Notes: generated by a model not told the origin, from the letters alone. DNA of 64,000 nt from Echinicola salinicaeni (GCF_014280965.1 NZ_JACODZ010000005.1:310001-374000), one strand, 5' to 3'. Shown: positions 44,774 through 53,648, counted from the first letter of the stretch. A program made the numbers and translations.

Positions 44774-44811
44774 TCAGTAAAAAAGAAAGGTGGAACTCAA
44801 GCCCCACCTTT
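44774..44811 (-). terminator. Terminator of the FrnE-like gene
   Basis: On the minus strand AAAGGTGG (44811-44804) pairs with CCACCTTT (44793-44786), followed by CTTTTTT. It lies after the stop codon of the gene at 44845. Confidence 0.75.
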
Positions 44812-44844
44812 GTAATATTCTAACACTAAATCACAAAATTTACA

Positions 44845-45558
44845 TTAATCACAATTTCCTTCAATATCACAGGCACTGCCTGTTTCAGTTCCTTCAACAG
44901 ATTTTAAAGGAGCTCTCTCCGCTTCATAAGCTTTCCAAGCAGTATCCAATGCCTGGCTAAAAGTTTCTTTTGCCTGTGCTCCGGAAACACCATACTTCTG
45001 GTCCAGTACAAAAAAAGGAACACCTCTTACACCCAATTGCTGGGATTCATAAATATCGTGGTTGACAGCTGCATCGAGATCGGCAGACTGCATGGCTGCC
45101 TTGGCTTTTTCTTCTTCCAACCCAACCTCATGGGCCAGTTTTATCAAGGTAGGCTGATCATCCATATTCGCTCCTTCTGTAAAATAGGCATGAAACAATC
45201 TTTCCTTTAATGTATCTCCTTTGCCATTGATCTTGGCAAATTGTAGCAGACGGTGTGCTTTTCTAGCATTGGCCACAACCACTTTACTGAAATCATAATC
45301 CAAACCTTCTTCCTTAGCCATTGCTGCTACCTGCTCACCTGCCTCTTCCGCCTGTTCTAAACTCCAACCTTTGGTTTCTGCCAAATACTGAGAAATACTT
45401 TTATCAGGTTCGGTTTTCATTTCGGGGTTCAATAAAAAACTCTTCCACTCTACCTGCACCTTGTCCTTATGAGGGAATTCCTCCAATGCAGCTTCTAACC
45501 TTCTTTTTCCAATGTAGCAAAAAGGACACATGATGTCCGACCAGATTTCTATTTTCAT
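44845..45558 (-). CDS. DsbA-family oxidoreductase, FrnE-like
   Basis: 237 aa with no signal peptide, so cytoplasmic. The thioredoxin-like active site is CPFC at 11-14 (SDIMCPFCYIGKRRLE). The insert domain is helical, and GVRGVPFFVLDQKYGVSGAQ near 180-200 contains the cis-Pro loop. The FrnE branch of DsbA proteins acts as dithiol-disulfide isomerase in the cytoplasm and is linked to redox stress. A C-terminal Cys pair (SACDIEGNCD) is an extra that may be redox-active. Transcribed alone. Confidence 0.93.
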   Translation of the reverse strand: MKIEIWSDIMCPFCYIGKRRLEAALEEFPHKDKVQVEWKSFLLNPEMKTEPDKSISQYLAETKGWSLEQAEEAGEQVAAMAKEEGLDYDFSKVVVANARKAHRLLQFAKINGKGDTLKERLFHAYFTEGANMDDQPTLIKLAHEVGLEEEKAKAAMQSADLDAAVNHDIYESQQLGVRGVPFFVLDQKYGVSGAQAKETFSQALDTAWKAYEAERAPLKSVEGTETGSACDIEGNCD

Positions 45559-45617
45559 AGTTTATTTTGATTATCTTAAGGGTAAATCAATTTTGATATA
45601 TTTTAGTTCAAAAAATA

Positions 45618-45773
45618 ATGAAAACTAGAGAATGTCCCTCCTGCGCCATGGAGGTAGATGCCAAAGCAGATTTATGCCCTATCTGCAAGTACGAATTCCC
45701 GAAAAACAGCCCTATCATCCAAATAGTGGCTATCTTGCTGGTGATTTTATTTGTATTGATGTATATCTTTTAA
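45618..45773 (+). CDS. Small zinc-ribbon tail-anchored membrane protein, 51 aa
   Basis: From ATG 45618 to TAA 45773. The N-terminal half MKTRECPSCAMEVDAKADLC followed by PICKYEF gives two Cys pairs, CPSC and CPIC, a compact zinc ribbon. A single hydrophobic helix, SPIIQIVAILLVILFVLMYI, closes the chain, so the protein would be anchored by its C-terminus with the ribbon in the cytoplasm. It sits between the FrnE-like gene and a T9SS protein. Function unknown. The clean pair of Cys motifs and the helix make chance unlikely. Confidence 0.8.
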   Translation: MKTRECPSCAMEVDAKADLCPICKYEFPKNSPIIQIVAILLVILFVLMYIF

Positions 45774-45825
45774 ATCAAATCGGGAATATTAACAAATAAA
45801 TTGACTGGAGACACCTTATTTATTT

Positions 45826-47769
45826 TTAATCAATAACGGTTACCACTCCTCTCAAAACCCCACTGTTCCCATCTCCCCCTATATATTTGATCAATAAATT
45901 ATAATTTCCATTTGGCATCGCAATTCCATTTGTAGTACCATCCCATATTCCCTCATCATCATTCCATCCATCTTTACTTGAATCTGATTGGAAAACCACT
46001 TTTCCCCATTTATCATAAATATAGAGTTCAACTTCTTGAACAAAACCATTATAATAAACTACTAAAGGAAACTTAGGATCCTTAGGTTTTATCCCCGTAC
46101 TAAAACTTATTAAGGGCTCACAATCTTCAGTTACCAGAAAATCCCTGGTACTGATACATCCATTTTCATCTTTGGCCCAAATGGAATAATTCCCTGGCAA
46201 ATCCGGAATAAAGGCATTGGAGGTTCCTACCAACTGTTTATCCAAATACCATTCATATTCCTTGAAGCTTCCAGGATCAATGACCAAGTCAGTGCCTTCA
46301 TAGTCACAAAGATCATATACTTCCTCTACTAATATTTCCTTCTCATCAAGCTCTCTAACATAGATGGAATCCATGGTCAAATGACAACCGTTTATTTGAA
46401 TTTCAGCAAAATATAAACCTGGCTGAGAAACTTCTAGCTGCACTCCTCCCTGCTGAAGCAAATTATTGTCTGAATAAGTATCTTTATACCATCTAATTAT
46501 TGCCTCATCGGGCAGATTTTCCTCCTCAGAAATTAGTAACAAAGAATTTATTCCATTACATAAACCAGCTGATGAAGTCACAAAATCAGGATCAATGATA
46601 GGGGGGAAAAGTGCTATTTCGATCTTATCAGAGACCACATCACATCCTGGATTGTTGGTAAAATGAATTTTGGCAAAATAGCTTCCATTTTTGGTCACAA
46701 TTACTTTCTCGCCTTCTCCTATAGGCTGATCCTCATCCAAGACTGAGTACCATTGGATTTTTCCATTCACACCATCAGGGATTGAATAATCGGATTTCAA
46801 GATCAACCTTCGCTCACATGGATCGCCTAACACTTCCACCAATGGCACTTCCCAAGCTTCGGAAACCACCTCAAAAGTTTTCGTACTAGGGCAATAAATT
46901 TCTGATTGGCTTGTAATACTATAAACTCCGGGAGAAGTAATCTCAAATTCATTCCCTGTCGCTAAAAGAACATCGTTTACATCATAAAGAGTATATAATA
47001 TGTCTTCTTTTTCTTCAGGTTTCACCAAAGCACTTTGACTACATCTGATTAGGTATTTTTCATTAATTTCAAATCCAGAATCGCCTCCTTCTATAATTTT
47101 AAAAATTGTATCAATAGGGATATTACAAACATTATGTTCCACACTCACATGATAATCTCCTAAGCTTAAATTTGGGCTTTGAAACTTTTTAGTTCCCCCA
47201 TCTGAAACCATGCTCTCTTCAAAAACCAATTCTCCGTAATCATTAAATAAATGAACCCTAAATATCTGACCAATGGGATAATCAGAAAAATCAACACTAA
47301 ACTCAATAAAATTTTCATCTTGACCATTTTCGTCATTATTTCCATTGCAGCCACCCAAAACTTCATTTATCTCTAGACCAGGTAAAGCATCATTAAATTC
47401 ATATGGATACACCTTAACAGCTTTTTTATATACTTCTTCTGTTAAGGGTGAAGAAATGGTCACACAATATATTCCAGGAGCAACACCCCAAACACCTCCT
47501 ATCCTATATTTTGGAGGGGAAATGTGAAAAGTACTTTTATAACTAGTCAAATAATCCCTTACCTCGACATACCTTTCAATATTTCTCTCTGGAAACCTCC
47601 AATTTATACCTCCTGTTTTCCAACACCACCTAGCTGGATCGGTCGATAATTTGTTTGGTTCTACTATAGATTGGGAAAACCCAAACCTTACCAGCAGCAT
47701 CAGAACCGCAAAACTAAAAAGAAAGCAAGCCCTAAAAAGTGATCCGGATAGTAATCTTTTAAAAATCAT
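45826..47769 (-). CDS. T9SS-exported protein with gliding-motility C-terminal domain
   Basis: 647 aa with an N-terminal signal (ACFLFSFAVLMLLVRFGFSQ). It has several Ig-like repeats, e.g. the segments with GDYHVSVEHN, GVYSITSQSE, GSYFAKIHF and GLYFAEIQINGCHLTMD. The C-terminal 90 residues match the gliding motility-associated (type B) sorting domain: ISFSTGIKPKDPKFPL, then VELYIYDKWGKVVFQSDSS, WDGTTNGIAMPNGNYNLLI and GVLRGVVTVID. It is exported by the type IX secretion system and stays on or leaves the surface. Adhesin-like in character. Confidence 0.93.
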   Translation of the reverse strand: MIFKRLLSGSLFRACFLFSFAVLMLLVRFGFSQSIVEPNKLSTDPARWCWKTGGINWRFPERNIERYVEVRDYLTSYKSTFHISPPKYRIGGVWGVAPGIYCVTISSPLTEEVYKKAVKVYPYEFNDALPGLEINEVLGGCNGNNDENGQDENFIEFSVDFSDYPIGQIFRVHLFNDYGELVFEESMVSDGGTKKFQSPNLSLGDYHVSVEHNVCNIPIDTIFKIIEGGDSGFEINEKYLIRCSQSALVKPEEKEDILYTLYDVNDVLLATGNEFEITSPGVYSITSQSEIYCPSTKTFEVVSEAWEVPLVEVLGDPCERRLILKSDYSIPDGVNGKIQWYSVLDEDQPIGEGEKVIVTKNGSYFAKIHFTNNPGCDVVSDKIEIALFPPIIDPDFVTSSAGLCNGINSLLLISEEENLPDEAIIRWYKDTYSDNNLLQQGGVQLEVSQPGLYFAEIQINGCHLTMDSIYVRELDEKEILVEEVYDLCDYEGTDLVIDPGSFKEYEWYLDKQLVGTSNAFIPDLPGNYSIWAKDENGCISTRDFLVTEDCEPLISFSTGIKPKDPKFPLVVYYNGFVQEVELYIYDKWGKVVFQSDSSKDGWNDDEGIWDGTTNGIAMPNGNYNLLIKYIGGDGNSGVLRGVVTVID

Positions 47770-47901
47770 TTTTACACACTAAACAACAGAATCAAGTAAA
47801 TAAAGTGTCAAATATAGTAAAATTAGTATTCCTACCTTCTCCTCTTTGTTAATTCCCAAAATAAGTAATCCTCCAATCTCAAAAATTAGAGGGCTAACTG
47901 G

Positions 47902-48972
47902 TCAGACCATCTCCAAATGCTGCTCCAATGATTCCAAAACAGCATCAGCTACGAGATGATAAAATGGCACAGGATCATTATTTACCTGTACAGCTTCCAA
48001 AGCACGGTAATACGCCAGTCTAGAAACATTGTCTCCTTTGAGATTGGCAATGGTGTAACCATTACTTACCAAAATCAAATTCATAACCAACCGGCTGGTC
48101 CTTCCATTCCCATCCACAAAAGGATGAATACTCACCAAACGCTCATGAAGCTCTGCTGCCAAAAGTACCGGATGTAAGACATTCCTTTGCTTTTGATAAT
48201 GTAGGAAATAATCCTCCATCATCTTATTGATCAAATAAGGCTGTGGAGGAACATGCTTGCTACCGCTAATCCTTACAGGAACTGAACGATATTTACCAGC
48301 ATTGTCTCTATCTATCCCTTTAAGAACCAAATAATGCAGATCCAACAGGCTCCTTTTATAAAGCTCCTCCTTATCAGAAGCCAACTTCTCTAAATATGCT
48401 ACTGCCTCTGCATGGTTAATAGCCTCCAAATGTTCCCTCATTGACTTACCTCCTATGGTAATCCCTTCGTTTACTACCAAATGGGTTTCTTGCAAGGTCA
48501 ATGTATTCCCTTCTATCCTATTGCTTTCAAAAGTGTAAGCAACATTAAAATACTCCTTCATCTTTTCAAGCTGAACTGCTCCCAATGGTCTTTTATTGTT
48601 CCATTTTGTCTTGAGCAAATCTATCTTCTCCAACTTGGACAAAACCTGCTCAGGCACCTCTTGAAGTACAAGAGATTGTTTTCCTGCAAGATATTCCACT
48701 CTACTTTCTGCTAAAGCCAATATTTCAGCTGAATCAACTTCATACTGAACTAAATTCAATACTTTTTCTACCAACCAAACCTTTTTCAAGTCAGTAAATG
48801 CCAATCCATAAGCCACTGACAAACTCATCAAGTTCCTTTCAGATGGCAACCTCTTCCCACGTTCAAATTTACTGAGCAATCCTGAGTCTATGCCGCTCAA
48901 AACTACTGCCTCCTTCAAGGTAATCGCCCGGCTTTCCCTACTCTCCATCAAAATATTGGCTAATGTTTTCAT
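47902..48972 (-). CDS. HTH-Fic fusion protein
   Basis: 356 aa. Residues 4-60 are an XRE-type helix-turn-helix (LKEAVVLSGIDSGLLSKFER). From about 125 is a Fic domain: the inhibitory motif SNRIEGN is at 150-156, and HPFVDGNGRTSR at 283-294 is the active-site loop. Because SxxxEGN precedes the core, it is a class II-type auto-inhibited Fic. Fic enzymes transfer AMP to protein targets. The N-terminal DNA-binding domain suggests autoregulation through the repeat at 48972-49004. Alternative: a free-standing regulator rather than a toxin. Confidence 0.92.
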   Translation of the reverse strand: MKTLANILMESRESRAITLKEAVVLSGIDSGLLSKFERGKRLPSERNLMSLSVAYGLAFTDLKKVWLVEKVLNLVQYEVDSAEILALAESRVEYLAGKQSLVLQEVPEQVLSKLEKIDLLKTKWNNKRPLGAVQLEKMKEYFNVAYTFESNRIEGNTLTLQETHLVVNEGITIGGKSMREHLEAINHAEAVAYLEKLASDKEELYKRSLLDLHYLVLKGIDRDNAGKYRSVPVRISGSKHVPPQPYLINKMMEDYFLHYQKQRNVLHPVLLAAELHERLVSIHPFVDGNGRTSRLVMNLILVSNGYTIANLKGDNVSRLAYYRALEAVQVNNDPVPFYHLVADAVLESLEQHLEMV

Positions 48973-49004
48973 TTGACAATTTATATTTTGACAAATTTAG
49001 TCAA
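48972..49004. promoter_or_regulatory. Probable operator/promoter of the HTH-Fic gene
   Basis: TTTGACAA occurs at 48972-48979 and 48987-48994, and the second copy is part of an inverted repeat, TTGAC-N7-GTCAA (48988-49004). On the minus strand the palindrome contains TAAATTTG, a perfect Bacteroidota -7 element. It is immediately before the Fic start codon at 48972, where the gene's own HTH could bind. Confidence 0.5.
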
Positions 49005-49342
49005 TTTTTATTTTGATTAAAAGAATTTATAATACATTCATCATCAATTACTCTCGAAGTACACCTCCGAAATACCAGATATTGCAAGTAATACTTGTTA
49101 AAGACTTTAAGAAAATCGTTGTTGATTTACTTCAGCATGCAACTTGCAAACTATTAAAACAAAGATTCATCCTTATTATCTCTAACCCTATAATAAACCG
49201 AAAAAACAACACATTCCCCACCCCTACCAAACAATCAACTGCCAAGTACCATAAATTTTCAAAATATAATTACTTAATCCTCAAAGAATTCAGGCCAAAG
49301 CCCTTACGCATCATTGCTTTAATAAAATTTCTATGAAAATAT

Positions 49343-49374
49343 TTTGTTTATTTCACCATTAATTCTAACATTTG
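49343..49374 (+). promoter_or_regulatory. Predicted promoter of the arginine operon
   Basis: TTTG at 49343-49346, 20-bp spacer, AACATTTG at 49367-49374 (7 of 8 to TAnnTTTG). Transcription would start a few bases downstream, just ahead of the leader ORF at 49390. Confidence 0.5.
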
Positions 49375-49389
49375 TACCGCATTAGAACA

Positions 49390-49509
49390 ATGAGTCATTT
49401 AATCAACATAGCAACGCACAGTAATTCAATGGATATCCTTTCCATTAACAGCATTGCTATGCCTACTTTTTCAATAAGGAAAGACTTCAGGAGTCTCTTT
49501 AGGGCCTAG
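49390..49509 (+). CDS. Candidate arginine leader peptide 1, 39 aa
   Basis: ATG 49390 to TAG 49507-49509. The peptide starts MSHLINIATHSNSMDILSIN and ends SIRKDFRSLFRA. All three arginines fall in its last ten codons, and all use AGG. The position, just upstream of the arginine biosynthesis operon and behind a predicted promoter, fits a sensor of charged tRNA-Arg. A short stem AGACT/AGTCT sits over its last codons, including the two final AGG. This is an inference from sequence; I do not know it as an annotated leader. Confidence 0.5.
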   Translation: MSHLINIATHSNSMDILSINSIAMPTFSIRKDFRSLFRA

Positions 49510-49523
49510 TCCCTGCTATTATT

Positions 49524-49658
49524 ATGGATATCTCACGCGGATGTCTTTCTACCCAAATCAAATTTATTTTCTTTACTACTTACAGGAGTCAATCAGTTGG
49601 CAAAACAATGTCGGGAATTAGAGCCAATCGCGACTCCCTCGATAAATACCAAACATGA
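49524..49658 (+). CDS. Candidate arginine leader peptide 2, 44 aa, coupled to the first enzyme gene
   Basis: ATG 49524 to TGA 49656-49658, whose TGA overlaps the ATG of the GNAT gene as ATGA. The peptide is MDISRGCLSTQIKFIFFTTY, then 24 residues ending LDKYQT. It contains four Arg codons (CGC 49536, AGG 49584, AGA 49620, CGC 49629). The AGG codon overlaps the left arm, and the last CGC adjoins the right arm, of the hairpin at 49585-49637. Ribosome stalling at arginine could alter this structure and the access to the downstream start. Whether it is translated is unknown. Confidence 0.45.
   Translation: MDISRGCLSTQIKFIFFTTYRSQSVGKTMSGIRANRDSLDKYQT
49585..49637 (+). promoter_or_regulatory. Candidate attenuator hairpin
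   Basis: GGAGTC (49585-49590) pairs with GACTCC (49632-49637), and inside it GTTGGC (49596-49601) with GCCAAT (49623-49628). A second copy of CAGGAGTC lies at 49488-49495 and could compete for the same right arm. No T-run follows, so it would act at translation or through Rho rather than as an intrinsic terminator. Confidence 0.45.
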
Positions 49659-50329
49659 CAAAAAGTCAATTTATCATACAGCCTGCAGGAGAGCAGCACT
49701 GTAAATATGCCCAAGAAATTGTGGATGAAATGGCTACTTCCGCCCAAGCCAGAGGAACCGGTATTGCCAAACGTTCGCCTGAATACATCACCCAAAAGAT
49801 GCGGGAGGGAAAAGCCGTGATCGCATTATCCAAAACTGGAGAATGGGCCGGTTTCTGCTATATTGAAGCTTGGAGTCACGGAAGATTTGTGGCCAATTCA
49901 GGGTTGATCGTTTCTCCAAATTTCAGAAAATCAGGCCTTGCACGGGAAATTAAAAAATCAGTTTTCAAACTAAGCCGCAGCAAATATCCAAATGCTAAAA
50001 TCTTTGGATTGACGACGGGTGCTGCAGTCATGAAAATTAACTCAGAATTAGGTTATGTGCCTGTGAGTTATTCTGACCTTACTGATGATGAGGAATTCTG
50101 GAAGGGCTGCCAAAGCTGTGTCAACTATGAAATCCTGAAAAGTAAAAACCGCAGTAACTGTCTTTGCACTGCCATGCTTTATGTCCCTAAAGACCAAAAG
50201 AAAAAGGAAGTGGCCATGCGCAAAGATTTCGATAAAAACCTTAGCCTTTTTGAGCGACTTGTACGCATGAAGCGAGCAGTCTTCACAGGCCTAAAAAAAA
50301 AGACCAGTAAAACGTTAGAAATTATATAA
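49655..50329 (+). CDS. GNAT acyltransferase, probably first step of arginine biosynthesis
   Basis: 224 aa. The N-terminal 150 residues have the GNAT fold: IQPAGEQHCKYAQEIVDEM, then WAGFCYIEAWSHGRFVANSGLIVSPNFRKSGLAREIKK (acetyl-CoA binding P-loop region, RKSGLA) and KIFGLTTGAAVMKINSELGY. The remaining C-terminal part with four Cys is unusual for the fold. It is the first gene of the operon, 1 bp before argG, and replaces a recognisable argA or argJ. It probably forms N-acyl-glutamate; whether acetyl or succinyl is not shown. Confidence 0.8.
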   Translation: MTKSQFIIQPAGEQHCKYAQEIVDEMATSAQARGTGIAKRSPEYITQKMREGKAVIALSKTGEWAGFCYIEAWSHGRFVANSGLIVSPNFRKSGLAREIKKSVFKLSRSKYPNAKIFGLTTGAAVMKINSELGYVPVSYSDLTDDEEFWKGCQSCVNYEILKSKNRSNCLCTAMLYVPKDQKKKEVAMRKDFDKNLSLFERLVRMKRAVFTGLKKKTSKTLEII

Positions 50330-50330
50330 A

Positions 50331-51530
50331 ATGAAAAAAGTAGTTTTAGCATATAGCGGTGGTTTGGACACCACTTTTTGCGCAATCCACCTATCCCAAG
50401 AAAAAGGTTATGAAGTGCATGCCGTATTGGTTAACACTGGCGGATTTAGCGAAGAAGAGTTAAAAGCCACTGAAGAAAGGGCAGGAAAACTGGGAATTGC
50501 TTCGTTTGAGGTACTGGATGTAACCCAGACTTATTATAATGAAGTAATTAAATACTTGGTGTTTGGTAACGTATTGAAAAACCAGACCTACCCTCTTTCT
50601 GTTAGTGCTGAGAGGATCCTTCAAGCCAAAGCCCTTGCAGAATATGCTAAAAAAATCGGAGCCAAAGCTGTAGCCCACGGTAGTACCGGAGCAGGTAATG
50701 ATCAAGTTCGATTTGACATGATCTTCCAGACCATTCTTCCTGAAGCTGAAATCATCACCCCTATCCGTGATTTGAAACTGAGCCGTGAAGCTGAGATCGA
50801 ATATTTGAAAAAGCACGGCGTAGAAATGAATTTCGAAAAAGCAGCCTATTCCATCAATAAAGGTATTTGGGGAACATCTGTGGGAGGTAAAGAAACTCTT
50901 ACCTCTGGTGATACTTTGCCAGAGGAAGCCTACCCCACCCAGTTGACCAAAACTGAATCTGAAGCCATTACCTTGCAATTTGAAGCAGGAGAACTGAAAG
51001 GTGTAAATGGACAAAACTTCGACAATCCAGTAGACGCCATTTTGAAAGTTCAGGAATTGGCAGATCCTTATGCCATTGGTCGTGACATACACGTTGGTGA
51101 CACCATTATAGGCATCAAAGGCCGTGTAGGTTTTGAGGCTGCTGCTCCATTGATCATCATCAAGGGCCATCAGCTATTGGAAAAACACACCTTGACCAAG
51201 TGGCAAACGTTCTGGAAGAACCAAATTGCTGAATTCTATGGCAACCACCTACACGAAGGGCATTATTTGGATCCTGTAATGAGAAACCTAGAATCATTCC
51301 TTCAGGATACTCAAACCTTCGTTACAGGAACTGTAAAAGTTGCTTTGAAACCTTACCAATTCCAATTGATTGGTATTGAGTCTGAACATGATTTGATGTC
51401 AGCCAAATTTGGTAGCTATGGTGAAATGAACAAAGGCTATACCGCTGAAGATGTTAAAGGCTTCACCAAAATACTTGGTAACCAAACAGCAATTTTCCAT
51501 AAAGTGAACCAAACCTTAGAAAATGACTAA
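50331..51530 (+). CDS. argG: Argininosuccinate synthase
   Basis: 399 aa. The N-terminal ATP pyrophosphatase P-loop is AYSGGLDTTF at 7-16, with AHGSTGAGNDQVRFD near 120 for aspartate and citrulline binding. It joins citrulline and aspartate to argininosuccinate in the penultimate step. Starts 1 bp after the GNAT gene and ends with an 8-bp overlap into argC. Length is normal for the family. Confidence 0.96.
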   Translation: MKKVVLAYSGGLDTTFCAIHLSQEKGYEVHAVLVNTGGFSEEELKATEERAGKLGIASFEVLDVTQTYYNEVIKYLVFGNVLKNQTYPLSVSAERILQAKALAEYAKKIGAKAVAHGSTGAGNDQVRFDMIFQTILPEAEIITPIRDLKLSREAEIEYLKKHGVEMNFEKAAYSINKGIWGTSVGGKETLTSGDTLPEEAYPTQLTKTESEAITLQFEAGELKGVNGQNFDNPVDAILKVQELADPYAIGRDIHVGDTIIGIKGRVGFEAAAPLIIIKGHQLLEKHTLTKWQTFWKNQIAEFYGNHLHEGHYLDPVMRNLESFLQDTQTFVTGTVKVALKPYQFQLIGIESEHDLMSAKFGSYGEMNKGYTAEDVKGFTKILGNQTAIFHKVNQTLEND

Positions 51531-52491
51531 AATAAAAACTGCCATTATTGGCGCTGCTGGATATACTGGAGGGGAATTGCTAAGAATTTTGGTAAACCAC
51601 CCTAATTGTGAATTAGTTTATATCCATAGCAACAGCCAAAAAGGCAAAAAAATAGATGAAGTACATCCTGATCTAATCGGAGACTCCGATTTAGTGTTCA
51701 CAGATGAAGTAAAAACTGAAGGATTGGATGCTGTCTTTTTGGGATTGCCTCACGGACAGGCCAAATCCTTTTTGGAAGAAAATAAATTCGATGACCATAC
51801 CGTCATCATTGATTTGAGTACTGATTTCAGGGATGAATCCAACGGTTTCCTTTATGGACTTCCTGAGATCAATTCCCCAAAAAACAAGAACACCAAGCGT
51901 ATAGCTAACCCAGGCTGTTTTGCTACGGGTATCCAATTGGCCTTGGTACCTGCCATTGCAGCTGGATTGGCCAAAAGCGATATTCATATTACAGGTATCA
52001 CGGGCAGTACTGGTGCCGGCAAAAAGCTGAGTGAAACTACCCACTTTAGCCAGAGAAACCAGAATGTATCAGTTTATAAGCTATTCACCCATCAACACCT
52101 AAAAGAAATCAAACAGACTTTTGGGCAGTTGCAGGAAGGCTTTGACCAAAACCTCCTATTTGTACCCTACAGAGGTAATTTCTCCCGAGGTATCTGGATC
52201 ACTGCTTACTTCCCTTATGAGGGCTCTTTGGAAGATGCCTACAAAGTATACAAGGAATTCTATGCTGATGCACCGTTTACCCTTGTTTCAGAAAAAGACA
52301 TCGACCTTAAACAGGTAGTAAGCACCAATAAGTGCATTGTTCACCTGAAAAAAGAAGCGGGACAATTGGTGGTATATTCTGCCATTGACAACCTTTTGAA
52401 AGGGGCTTCAGGACAAGCTGTTCAGAATTATAACCTGGCCTTTGGATTGGATGAAAAAGCAGGTTTAAAACTTAAAAGCGTAGCTTTTTAA
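51523..52491 (+). CDS. argC: N-acyl-gamma-glutamyl-phosphate reductase
   Basis: 322 aa. The N-terminal NADP-binding motif is IGAAGYTGGELLRIL, and the catalytic Cys is in NPGCFATGIQLAL. It reduces N-acyl-glutamyl phosphate to the semialdehyde. The start overlaps argG by 8 bp. Confidence 0.96.
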   Translation: MTKIKTAIIGAAGYTGGELLRILVNHPNCELVYIHSNSQKGKKIDEVHPDLIGDSDLVFTDEVKTEGLDAVFLGLPHGQAKSFLEENKFDDHTVIIDLSTDFRDESNGFLYGLPEINSPKNKNTKRIANPGCFATGIQLALVPAIAAGLAKSDIHITGITGSTGAGKKLSETTHFSQRNQNVSVYKLFTHQHLKEIKQTFGQLQEGFDQNLLFVPYRGNFSRGIWITAYFPYEGSLEDAYKVYKEFYADAPFTLVSEKDIDLKQVVSTNKCIVHLKKEAGQLVVYSAIDNLLKGASGQAVQNYNLAFGLDEKAGLKLKSVAF

Positions 52492-52502
52492 ACCACAATA
52501 AA

Positions 52503-53648
52503 ATGAAACTATTTGACGTTTATCCATTGATCAATGTCACCCCTGTAAAAGCTGCTGGCAGCAAAATCTGGGATGATCAAGGAACCGAATATTTAGATTT
52601 ATATGGAGGGCATGCTGTGATTTCTATCGGACACAGCCATCCACATTATACCAAACGCATCAAGGAGCAATTGGACAATATTGCCTTTTACTCCAATTCT
52701 GTTCAAATTCCAATTCAAAAGGAATTGGCAACAAAACTGGGCGAGGTTTCAGGCTATACCGATTACGATTTATTCCTATGTAACTCAGGAGCAGAAGCTA
52801 ATGAGAATGCCCTGAAACTAGCTTCTTTTGATACAGGCAAGAAAGGATTTATCTCTTTTACTAAAGGCTTTCATGGAAGAACGGCAGGTGCGGTAGCCTT
52901 AACCGACAACCCTAAAATCATCGCTCCTTTCAATGAGCATGAGCACGTACATATTCTTCCTTTCAATGATATTGATGCAGTTGAAAAGCAATTGGCCAAA
53001 GGTGATATCGCAGGGATCATTGTTGAAGGAATCCAAGGTGTTGGTGGAATTCAAGTGCCTAATGCTGAATTTCTCTTGGGCCTTTCTAAATTGGCCAAGC
53101 AATATGGAGCGAAACTAATTTTAGATGAGGTTCAGTCTGGTTATGCAAGGACGGGTAAATTCTTTGCCCACCAGTGGGTAGAAGGACTAAAACCAGACTT
53201 GATCACCGTTGCAAAAGGAATGGGAAACGGTTTCCCAATTGGGGGAGTATTGATCAGCCCTGAATTCAAAGCCTCTCATGGTCTGCTTGGAACTACTTTT
53301 GGAGGGAATCATTTGGCCTGTGCCGCTGCATTGGCCGTATTGGAGGTCATAGAAGAAGAAAACCTTATTGAAACATCACTTGAAAATGGTGAAGCGCTGA
53401 TTAAAGCGCTAGAAGCTATTGAAGGCGTTACTGAAGTACGTGGCAAGGGCTTGATGATAGGCTTTGATCTGGACATTGAAGCAGCACCAGTAAGGGCTGC
53501 TTTGATCAAAGAACACAAGATTTTCACTGGAAGCTCTGCCGGAAAACACACCATTCGTTTGCTTCCCCCACTGAATATTGAGTCAAAAGCCTTAACTTTA
53601 TTTATTCAAAAGTTAAAAACAGTATTAACCACTAATAAAGTCCAATAG
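52503..53648 (+). CDS. argD: N-acyl-ornithine aminotransferase
   Basis: 381 aa, class III PLP aminotransferase. PLP Lys is in VAKGMGNGFPIGG near 245, preceded by ILDEVQSGYARTGKFFAHQ. It converts N-acyl-glutamate semialdehyde to N-acyl-ornithine. It follows argC by 11 bp. A stem-loop separates it from argF'. Confidence 0.95.
   Translation: MKLFDVYPLINVTPVKAAGSKIWDDQGTEYLDLYGGHAVISIGHSHPHYTKRIKEQLDNIAFYSNSVQIPIQKELATKLGEVSGYTDYDLFLCNSGAEANENALKLASFDTGKKGFISFTKGFHGRTAGAVALTDNPKIIAPFNEHEHVHILPFNDIDAVEKQLAKGDIAGIIVEGIQGVGGIQVPNAEFLLGLSKLAKQYGAKLILDEVQSGYARTGKFFAHQWVEGLKPDLITVAKGMGNGFPIGGVLISPEFKASHGLLGTTFGGNHLACAAALAVLEVIEEENLIETSLENGEALIKALEAIEGVTEVRGKGLMIGFDLDIEAAPVRAALIKEHKIFTGSSAGKHTIRLLPPLNIESKALTLFIQKLKTVLTTNKVQ

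Noticed and set aside
49013-49336. 107-aa ORF on the plus strand before the arginine operon
   Set aside because: It starts with TTG, has biased basic composition with no domain pattern, and lies in AT-rich DNA next to promoters.
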